In this document: in pieces, positions 26,609 through 33,223 of the stretch
Layout of the letters: each line of letters starts with the position of its first letter
Numbering within the stretch: the first letter of the stretch is position 1
Assembly: GCA_937930655.1 (NCBI GenBank)
Contig: CALHBU010000158.1
Span: 1 to 33,223, forward strand
DNA from: an uncultured Acidimicrobiales bacterium
GTDB lineage: Bacteria; Actinomycetota; Acidimicrobiia; Acidimicrobiales; SZUA-35
Reading direction: 5' to 3'
DNA length: 33,223 nt
Translations under genes and position numbers: made by a program
The notes under the pieces: model-generated
Told to the model about the DNA's origin: nothing
Seen by the model: the letters and a program-made list of their open reading frames with translations, nothing else
Database searches by the model: none

Positions 26609-27283
26609 GTGAGTGAACAACCTGCCCCGGAACTGACATCGTCAACCCCTCATGTGGTGGAACTGGTCGTGTTCTCCGACTATCTCTGACCATGGTGCTA
26701 TGTCGGGGCCGTGCGCCTCAACGAGATCGAAGCCGAATATGAGGGCGCCGTCACCGTCGACTGGCGGTCGTTCCTGCTGCGGCCCGAGGTCGAGGACCGT
26801 CCGATGGACAAGTTCACCAGGTACACCGAGTCGTGGGAGCGGCCCGGCTGCCTCGAACCCCGAGCTTCCTTCCGGCAATGGTCGGGCGAACACCAGCCGC
26901 CGAGTCACAGCGTGCCACCGGCGGTGGCGGGGAAAGTGGCTGCCCGCCAGGGAGCCGAGGCCTACCGCAACTTCAGTGACGGAATGTTCAAGGCGTACTT
27001 CACCGAGAACAGAACCATCTCCGACACCGATGTGATCGTGGCCATCGCCGGTGAGACCGGGTTGGACCAGCAGACCTTCGTCGATGATTGGAACGGCAAC
27101 ACCGAGGAACTGACCCGAGCAGTGTTCTCCGACTATTACTCGGCCGTGGAGTCCGAGATCACCGGAGTTCCAGCTGTCGTGGTCGATCGGAAGTGGCTCA
27201 TTCCTGGTGCGGTTGACACCGACCAGTACCGATCGATGATTGCGGAGGCTCAACAGGCGGCTGGCGGAGATACTGCGGAGTGA
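26609..27283 (+). CDS. DsbA/FrnE-like selenoprotein (Sec encoded by TGA 26687-26689, codon 27)
   Basis: GTG start 26609: MSEQPAPELTSSTPHVVELVVFSDYL-U-PWCYVGAVRLNEIEAEYEGAVTVDWRSFLLRPE...ITGVPAVVVDRKWLIPGAVD. TGA replaces the first Cys of the CPWC motif and lies in frame with downstream ORF 26711-27283. Confidence 0.88.
26701..26723 (+). promoter_or_regulatory. Candidate bacterial SECIS element
   Basis: Upper stem ggggc(26705-26709)/gcctc(26715-26719), loop cgtgc(26710-26714) at +21..+25 after the TGA; c.a mismatch; lower stem tgt(26701-26703)/acg(26721-26723). Confidence 0.65.
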
Positions 27284-28158
27284 GTCCCACCTCCGCTCAG
27301 AGCTTCCACTTCGATCTCGAGACTGCAGTCGATGCCACTGCCGAGCAGCCTGGCCACAACGACGACGCGCACACCTTCACCATCACGCTCTCCGACCAGT
27401 GGAACATTGGGGTGAATCCCAACGGTGGCTACGCCGCAGCCATCGTGCTGGGGGCCATGGCCCGACTATTGGAATCACGGTCGGCCGACCATCCTTTGCC
27501 GCTGTCTGTCAACACCCACTATCAGCGCCCAGCGCTGGCCAACCAGCCAGCCCAGGTTGAGGTCGAGGTTGTTCGACAGGGTCGCACCACCTCGACCATG
27601 AGCGGGCGGTTGCTCCAGGACGGCAAGGAACGAGTACGACTGTTGGCGACCTTCGGCGCCAGGACACCTGCCGACCCGGGTCTCGAGAATGCCCTGACCG
27701 AAAAGGACAGGATCCAGCTTCCGCCCTATGACATGGCGCCGCCCGAGGCATCCCGCTCTCGTTCGGAGCTGGCGCAGGGCATCGATCTACCGATCCTCGC
27801 CCGGCTCGACATACGGGTGCCCGACCGCTGGGCAGTGGCCGGCGAGGCCGAAGAAGCGGTTACCGGCGGGTGGATCCGATTCGTCGACGGTCGCTCTCCC
27901 GATGCCCGAAGCTTGGTCTTGTTCAGTGATGGTTTCCCGCCGTCGCCCTTTGGCCTTTTCGGTCGGCTCGGATGGGTTCCGACCCTGGAGTTGACCGTCC
28001 ACGTCCGCCGGGCGCCCGCCGACGGTTGGATCCGAGCCCGTTTCGAAACTCGTGATCTTGTTGGCGGGTTGTTTGTCGAGGACGGCGTGCTGTGGGACTC
28101 GACCGGGGCTGTGGTCGCCCAGTCCAGACAGTTAGCGCTGTTGCGGGTCGATCAGTAG
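27280..28158 (+). CDS. Acyl-CoA thioesterase family protein (double hot-dog type)
   Basis: HTFTITLSDQWNIGVNPNGGYAAAIVLGAMARLL...PLSVNTHYQRPALANQPAQVEVEVVRQGRTTSTMSGRLLQDG; GTGA overlap with the upstream gene. Confidence 0.85.
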   Translation: MSPTSAQSFHFDLETAVDATAEQPGHNDDAHTFTITLSDQWNIGVNPNGGYAAAIVLGAMARLLESRSADHPLPLSVNTHYQRPALANQPAQVEVEVVRQGRTTSTMSGRLLQDGKERVRLLATFGARTPADPGLENALTEKDRIQLPPYDMAPPEASRSRSELAQGIDLPILARLDIRVPDRWAVAGEAEEAVTGGWIRFVDGRSPDARSLVLFSDGFPPSPFGLFGRLGWVPTLELTVHVRRAPADGWIRARFETRDLVGGLFVEDGVLWDSTGAVVAQSRQLALLRVDQ

Positions 28159-28168
28159 CAGGCCGACG

Positions 28169-28606
28169 TCAGCCGGACTGGTCGGCTGACAGATCGCGAA
28201 GAGCCTGGCGCCATTGCTCAGTTCGTTCTGCCAGCTGAGAGGTTCGCTCCAGAAGCTGGGCCTGCACGTCCTCCAGCTGATGAGAAGCCTCTGACAGTTG
28301 GACTTCGAGCTCGGCGATTCTGCGATGAAGGTCGTCGACCCGGTTGAGGTCGAGCGCCCCGAGCCATCGCATGCCGGCTTCGCCGACGTCGTAGGTGGTT
28401 GCCCGAGAGGCCACAAACGAGCGAAAAGCGGGATCCTGCTCGATGGAATCCTGCGCCACGGTGAGGGCCCGGGGAGATAGCCGAGGCTGGTGGACAAAGT
28501 TTGCCATGGCCGGCGGAGGAGCGATGGTGCAGTCAGGACGCCGAAGGAGGTCGTAGGCCAGAACACAGGCGTCGCGAACGTCGTCGTCCTTCACTTCTGC
28601 CGCCAC
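28169..28606 (-). CDS. Hypothetical protein with C-terminal coiled coil
   Basis: VDDLHRRIAELEVQLSEASHQLEDVQAQLLERTSQLAERTEQW heptad-like pattern. Confidence 0.6.
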   Translation of the reverse strand: MAAEVKDDDVRDACVLAYDLLRRPDCTIAPPPAMANFVHQPRLSPRALTVAQDSIEQDPAFRSFVASRATTYDVGEAGMRWLGALDLNRVDDLHRRIAELEVQLSEASHQLEDVQAQLLERTSQLAERTEQWRQALRDLSADQSG

Positions 28607-28669
28607 GCCTTCACCCGTTTCTCGACCCGGCTAGCAACCACCTGGTCATTTCTCCTGCTCCGCACCGGC

Positions 28670-29308
28670 CTAGGGTACCGCTCGGGGCTGAGACACCGAC
28701 ATTTCTCCCGACGCCACCAGCCACGCTTCATGTTGCCCGTTCGACCGCCAGTCCTCGTCGAAGCGCAAGATCTCAAGGGACTCGGCCAAGGTCAGAAGCT
28801 CGCCAGGTTGAAGCAGGAACCGGGCGCTTGGCCGTTCGTGACGGGACAGGTTCTCGGTGGTGGCGATGCTGACGACGAGGACCATTGGTCGCTGGTCGAC
28901 AGCCGCCCGCAGCGTCGGACGGTGCAGATAGTGGGAGCAATGGACCACGTCGAAGCCCTCGACGGCGGCGACGTGGTCGGTGTCAGCGGCTTCAAGGTCG
29001 AGTTCGGCCAGTGTGAGAGCCAGCCCCTGTGCTGAGGCACGTTCGTCGGCCATTCTCAGCGCCACGTCTGAGACCTCGAGCAGTGTGGTTTCAAGGCCAT
29101 GGGCGGCGAGAACACAGGCGTCGACGCCACTGCCTCCGGCCAGATCGATGGCCCTGCCCTGAGTGGGAAGCTCGGCCACAACCTCGGCCAAAAGAGGGGA
29201 CGGTGTGCCCGGCCGCTGTTCGCTAGCCCGGTAGCGGGTGTTCCACCGTTCCCGGCTGGAGGGATCGGGCTTGGTGTCCTCTGAATGGGTCTGCGAGTCT
29301 TCGGCCAT
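28670..29308 (-). CDS. Class I SAM-dependent methyltransferase
   Basis: RERWNTRYRASEQRPGTPSPLLAEVVAELPTQGRAIDLAGGSGVDACVLAAHG; start at MAEDS (29308). Confidence 0.85.
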   Translation of the reverse strand: MAEDSQTHSEDTKPDPSSRERWNTRYRASEQRPGTPSPLLAEVVAELPTQGRAIDLAGGSGVDACVLAAHGLETTLLEVSDVALRMADERASAQGLALTLAELDLEAADTDHVAAVEGFDVVHCSHYLHRPTLRAAVDQRPMVLVVSIATTENLSRHERPSARFLLQPGELLTLAESLEILRFDEDWRSNGQHEAWLVASGEMSVSQPRAVP

Positions 29309-30053
29309 GAGTCTTTCCCAGCATGCCGCAGAAGAACTTGCCAACACCATCGCCGCCCCCTTGGGCGGTGCCGGTGCCGCCTTCTATTTCCACCCCGACA
29401 CCTTGGCCAAGGGCAAGGAGTATGGGCTCGGTGGCATGCAATTCTATTTCCTTGGCCGCGGAGGTGTCCTGGGCGATGTCAGCTCTGACGTTGTTGCCAG
29501 CGCGTTTGGCTACTTCCACCTTGAGAATGCAGCCAGTCTCTGGAACTCGGCCTCGGCCAAGTTGGCGCCCCGAGAGGCCGGCGCCGCCTATCACCAGTGC
29601 GCAGCCAATGTCGGTCGGACCCTCCTCTCCGAGGTCGCTGATCTCGATGCCTTCAACGACGCTGCGTCGGCCGCTATTGCCGGCACCAATCGAGCAGGCC
29701 TCGCCCTTTTCGCCGGAATCGCCGCCGAGCCACTTGTTGATGATGCCCCGGGCCGGGCCATGCAACAGGCTGCGGTCCTGCGTGAGTTGCGGGGCAGCGC
29801 CCACCTCAACGCACTTCTCGCCACGGGGATCGTGCCGGCCGAGGCTCACTGTTTTCGTCGGCCGGAGATGGCCGGTCCGTTCGGATGGGACCCGGCGCCC
29901 GATACGTCGGCGTTCGATACGTCGAAGCTGGAAGCGGCCGAGGCCCTCACCAATCAGTTGGTTGGCGTGGGCTTCACGTCCCTTTCTGGCGAGCAGGCGG
30001 CAGCCCTGGCTGCTGGCGCAGCCGCTATCGGCTCCGCATGCGGCGTGGAGTAG
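29307..30053 (+). CDS. SCO6745-like family protein
   Basis: NTIAAPLGGAGAAFYFHPDTLAKGKEYGLGGMQFYFLGRGGVLGDVSSDVVASAFGYFHLE...; resembles the actinobacterial SCO6745/SalK-like family. Confidence 0.75.
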   Translation: MSLSQHAAEELANTIAAPLGGAGAAFYFHPDTLAKGKEYGLGGMQFYFLGRGGVLGDVSSDVVASAFGYFHLENAASLWNSASAKLAPREAGAAYHQCAANVGRTLLSEVADLDAFNDAASAAIAGTNRAGLALFAGIAAEPLVDDAPGRAMQQAAVLRELRGSAHLNALLATGIVPAEAHCFRRPEMAGPFGWDPAPDTSAFDTSKLEAAEALTNQLVGVGFTSLSGEQAAALAAGAAAIGSACGVE

Positions 30054-30162
30054 TCGCCGGGAAGAAAGAGGGGTGGGTTCCCGGTTACTTCCTGACGAGT
30101 ACGGTCGATGGAGAGCCAGACCGAACTTCTGAAGCAATACTGTCCAAGGAGTCCCCACCCCG

Positions 30163-31005
30163 ATGTCACGTCAAGCCCTGTCCATCACGGTGTTCGCCGT
30201 TCTTGCCGCTCTGTCGGCGTGCGGAGGCGTGGAGGGGACGGAGGCCGAGGGCGAGATAACCGAGGCGGTGGCTGGCGTACTGCCGATCTCCGACGAGAGC
30301 GAAGAGGGTGAAGAGACCGACGACGACAACATCGGCACCCTGTGGGGATCATCGCCTAGTCCGGAACCGGAGCCCGTTCTCGACGTTGTTGAGGAGGAAA
30401 TCGAGGGTGCACTGGTGGCGACCGCCAAGGTCACCCTGGGAGAGGTCGAGGTGTGGGAATCCCGAACCCAGACCGATTCGACATGGTCGTTGGCGGTGCC
30501 AACCGAGTTCGGAGGTGATCGCCACTTCCTCGTTCTCGAAGAACGGGACGACTGGTTGAAGATCGCAGTACCGGTTCGGCCCAATGGCAGCGTCGGTTGG
30601 ATACCTCGGGATGCAGTTACGCTGTCGGTTTCCCGCCACAGGGTCCAGATCGACATCTCCGATCGTTCGGTGAAGGTCTGGGAGGACGACGAACTGATCC
30701 TCGACACGACGAGCGCGGTAGGTCGAGACTCTGCGCCTACGCCGCTCGGAGCGTTCTACATCCGTGACGTGCTTCCATGGGATCCCAACTCGGTGTACGG
30801 CCCCTATGTGCTCGCGCTGTCTGCGTATTCTGAGACCATCGACCAGATAAACGGTGGCGATGCGGTGGTGGCGATCCACGGAACCTCGAGTCCCTCATTG
30901 CTTGGCTCTGCTGTCTCGCTGGGCTGCATTCGTTTGGCCAACGACGACGTCACGCTTCTGGCCGAGACGGTGCCGGTCGGCACGCCGGTCGAGATCGTGG
31001 CCTGA
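30163..31005 (+). CDS. L,D-transpeptidase (YkuD domain) lipoprotein
   Basis: SACGGVEG lipobox; TPLGAFYIRDVLPW...VVAIHGTSSPSLLGSAVSLGCIRLANDDV catalytic motif; aaggagt ribosome-binding site upstream. Confidence 0.92.
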   Translation: MSRQALSITVFAVLAALSACGGVEGTEAEGEITEAVAGVLPISDESEEGEETDDDNIGTLWGSSPSPEPEPVLDVVEEEIEGALVATAKVTLGEVEVWESRTQTDSTWSLAVPTEFGGDRHFLVLEERDDWLKIAVPVRPNGSVGWIPRDAVTLSVSRHRVQIDISDRSVKVWEDDELILDTTSAVGRDSAPTPLGAFYIRDVLPWDPNSVYGPYVLALSAYSETIDQINGGDAVVAIHGTSSPSLLGSAVSLGCIRLANDDVTLLAETVPVGTPVEIVA

Positions 31006-31108
31006 CTCATTTGTCTCGTGACGAAAGTCACTAAAGAGGCTACGGTGCCGCTCCACGTTGGCAGGTAGCCGCAGCCCAACCTGGGTCTGAGTCCGAACCG
31101 GAGTTTCC

Positions 31109-32860
31109 ATGGTCGAGCAATGGATGGTCGAAACCGATCTGAGCCAGGAGTGGGACTTCTACACCAGAGCCAACGTCGGCGAGGTGTTCCCCGATCCAGT
31201 GGCGCCGCTCTCGTTCAGCTACTTCCAGAACGAAAACGGACTCGGTGGCTCAGAGATGGGTTTCCGAAACGCCTACTACCGCATTGGTGTCATGGAACCG
31301 TCGGAGTTGCCAGACGATCAGTGCGTCTTTCTCGGTGTCACCAATGGCTACTGCTATCTGAATGCCAGCGCCCTCCGAATGCTCGGTCACCGAGCCCCCG
31401 GCATGACATCGGCCGACATCGATGCCGCATTCTTTGGAGATGCCCCCGGTGTTCCCGAGTTCGTCGTGAAACCCGGTTTTGACCGTCCCGATCTGACCGA
31501 GAAGATCGGCGCCACCTTCGGATGGGTCCTCACAACGCCCGACCTTCCTGATGTGTTGGCTCACGAGCAGGAAATGAATCAGCTACGAACCGATCGACCG
31601 GACTTTTCCGCCATGTCAGGCGAAGAGCTCGTCGACTTCATGATGACGACCGCCGACACTCACTTCGAGAAGCTCTTCACCGAGCACATCTTCATCTCGT
31701 TCCTTGCCACCCTGCCCATTGGCATCATTACGGCAGTGTGCGAGGCAGTGGGCCAGCCGACGTCGACCCTGAAACTGTTGGCCGGACTCGGCGACGTGGA
31801 GTCGGCGGCGCCTTCCATGGAGATGTGGAAGCTGGGCCGCCTGGTCGTCGCCTCGCCCGAGCTCATGGCTGAGTTCGACAAGGGCCACGCCGGACTTGAT
31901 GAACGTCTTCGGTCCTCCGGCGACAACAGTGTGGCTGCGTTCGTTGCAGCCTTTGACACCTTCCTCGTTCACTACGGCAGCCGAGGTCCAAACGAATGGG
32001 AGATGCGGTCGCCGACATGGGAGACCCATCCCGATCTTGCTCTGGCCGCCATCGATCGCATGCGACTCTCGCCGGAATCGTCTTCGCCACAGGCCAACAA
32101 CGATGCCCGCGGGGTCGAACGAGAACGCCTCGGAGCCGAGATCGCCGCCATGCTCGAGGGCGATCCCGAAACCCAGGGTCAGTTCATGGCCGCGCTGCAT
32201 TCGGCAACCGTCTTTATGCCGGGCCGAGAGCGCACCAAAACCAACTGCATCAAGCTCATCCAGGAGATGCGGATGGCCCTGCAAGAGTGGGGTCGACGCA
32301 ATGTGGAGGCTGGAACCTTCCCTGCCGTCAACTCCTATGGCCTGTTGTCGCGGCGCGAAATGCGTGAGTTTCTCGCCAACCCGGAGCCGTTCAGCGATGT
32401 TTTGGTTGAACGCGAAGCACTCATGGCTGAGTATCACCAGCTTCAGGAGCCGTTTCTGTTCGTTGGGTCGGCCGGCGACGTCAACGACTATCCCCGGCGG
32501 GACGCGGTCGAGATCGTCACGGTTGTCGACGACGAAGTGGTGCAGGGAGTCCCTGGTTGCCCCGGCATCGCCCGTGGTATCGCCCGGGTCGTGACCGATT
32601 CCCACGACCCGACCGCGCTCGCTCCTGGCGACATCCTGGTCGCTCCCCTCACCGACCCCTCCTGGACACCGTTGTTCGTCCCGGCGGCAGCCGTCGTGGT
32701 CGACGTTGGAGCTCCGCTCAGCCACGCCATCATTGTGAGCCGGGAGCTCGGTATCCCCTGTGTGGTCTCGGCAACCGACGCCACCAAGCGGATTCCCGAT
32801 GGCGCAACCATAGAGGTCAATGGCGACACCGGTCAGGTGACGATCATCAGCTTGCCCTAG
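31109..32860 (+). CDS. PEP-utilizing enzyme mobile domain protein (rifampin phosphotransferase-like, lacking the ATP-grasp domain)
   Basis: WDFYTRANVGEVFPDPVAPLSFSYF; C-terminal GCPGIARGIARVV...GDILVAPLTDPSWTPLFVPAAAVVVDVGAPLSHAIIVSRELGIPCVV phosphohistidine domain. Confidence 0.85.
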   Translation: MVEQWMVETDLSQEWDFYTRANVGEVFPDPVAPLSFSYFQNENGLGGSEMGFRNAYYRIGVMEPSELPDDQCVFLGVTNGYCYLNASALRMLGHRAPGMTSADIDAAFFGDAPGVPEFVVKPGFDRPDLTEKIGATFGWVLTTPDLPDVLAHEQEMNQLRTDRPDFSAMSGEELVDFMMTTADTHFEKLFTEHIFISFLATLPIGIITAVCEAVGQPTSTLKLLAGLGDVESAAPSMEMWKLGRLVVASPELMAEFDKGHAGLDERLRSSGDNSVAAFVAAFDTFLVHYGSRGPNEWEMRSPTWETHPDLALAAIDRMRLSPESSSPQANNDARGVERERLGAEIAAMLEGDPETQGQFMAALHSATVFMPGRERTKTNCIKLIQEMRMALQEWGRRNVEAGTFPAVNSYGLLSRREMREFLANPEPFSDVLVEREALMAEYHQLQEPFLFVGSAGDVNDYPRRDAVEIVTVVDDEVVQGVPGCPGIARGIARVVTDSHDPTALAPGDILVAPLTDPSWTPLFVPAAAVVVDVGAPLSHAIIVSRELGIPCVVSATDATKRIPDGATIEVNGDTGQVTIISLP

Positions 32861-32870
32861 TCGGGCTGCC

Positions 32871-33223
32871 CTAAGGGGTGAGGCAGTACACGATGCCGGC
32901 CTTGGTTCGGCCCTGCTCCACGAAGATGTCGAGGGCTCGAAAGCAGTACGCCATTCGTTGCGCCACGTCCCGGCCGACCCCGGACGCCTTCGCCAGCTCG
33001 GCGGTGTTGAACTCAGGAGGCAGCTCTGCGGGGAGAAGACGCCGCAGGTCAGCGGTGTGTTCGAACCGTTCGACATCGAGAACTTCCCGCAAGACTCGAT
33101 CGACCGTTCGATGACCGCCCCGACCGCGGCGGGCCTGCGGGTCGACGATCTGGGTCTTGGTCACTGAGACCAGCACAACATCGAGCGTGAGATTGGGTGG
33201 TCGAGGAGGGTCGGGATGCTGAC
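32871..33223 (-). CDS. Hypothetical protein, C-terminal part; runs off the right edge
   Basis: Frame stays open to the window end: QHPDPPRPPNLTLDVVLVSVTKTQIVDPQARRGRGGHRTVDRVLREVLDVERFEHTADLRRLLPAELPPEFNTAELAKASGVGRDVAQRMAYCFRAL... with a winged-helix-like C-terminus. Confidence 0.65.
   Translation of the reverse strand, partial: QHPDPPRPPNLTLDVVLVSVTKTQIVDPQARRGRGGHRTVDRVLREVLDVERFEHTADLRRLLPAELPPEFNTAELAKASGVGRDVAQRMAYCFRALDIFVEQGRTKAGIVYCLTP

Noticed and set aside
29223-30158. 311-aa minus-strand ORF
   Set aside because: Antisense to the SCO6745-like gene; low-complexity Gly/Arg composition.
31616-33076. 486-aa minus-strand ORF antisense to the PEP-mobile-domain gene
   Set aside because: High-GC shadow ORF; composition is His/Arg/Gly rich with no recognisable domain, and the opposite strand encodes a clear enzyme.

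Overview
33.2 kb of GC-rich, densely packed chromosomal DNA from a probable actinobacterium (Acidimicrobiia-like by impression). Most of it is ordinary metabolic, repair and envelope genes: flavin reductase, F420-type oxidoreductase, SDR, DUF3179, amidase, GMC oxidoreductase, Nei-type glycosylase, ATP-dependent DNA ligase, Fur, Bax inhibitor-1, pxpABC, tdk, ung, GH3, L,D-transpeptidase and others. No rRNA, tRNA, CRISPR array or transposon was recognised. The main discovery is two unlinked genes that the ORF track truncates at an in-frame TGA where a redox-active Cys is expected. (i) A ResA/thioredoxin-like protein, WASW-U-GCR, 11330-12412, TGA 11678-11680. (ii) A DsbA/FrnE-like protein, DYL-U-PWCYVG, 26609-27283, TGA 26687-26689. 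In both, reading continues in frame with family-consistent sequence, and a hairpin with a 5-nt loop beginning CG sits at exactly +21..+25 after the TGA, which matches a bacterial SECIS. Both are best read as selenoproteins. A second theme is short, recent-looking tandem repeats (13-21 bp units) at gene boundaries or N-termini (pxpC, PAP2, both ends of ung, DUF3179 lipoprotein). A third is extreme compaction: shared CATG starts, shared CTAG stops, and TANNNT boxes 6-8 nt before start codons, suggesting leaderless transcription.
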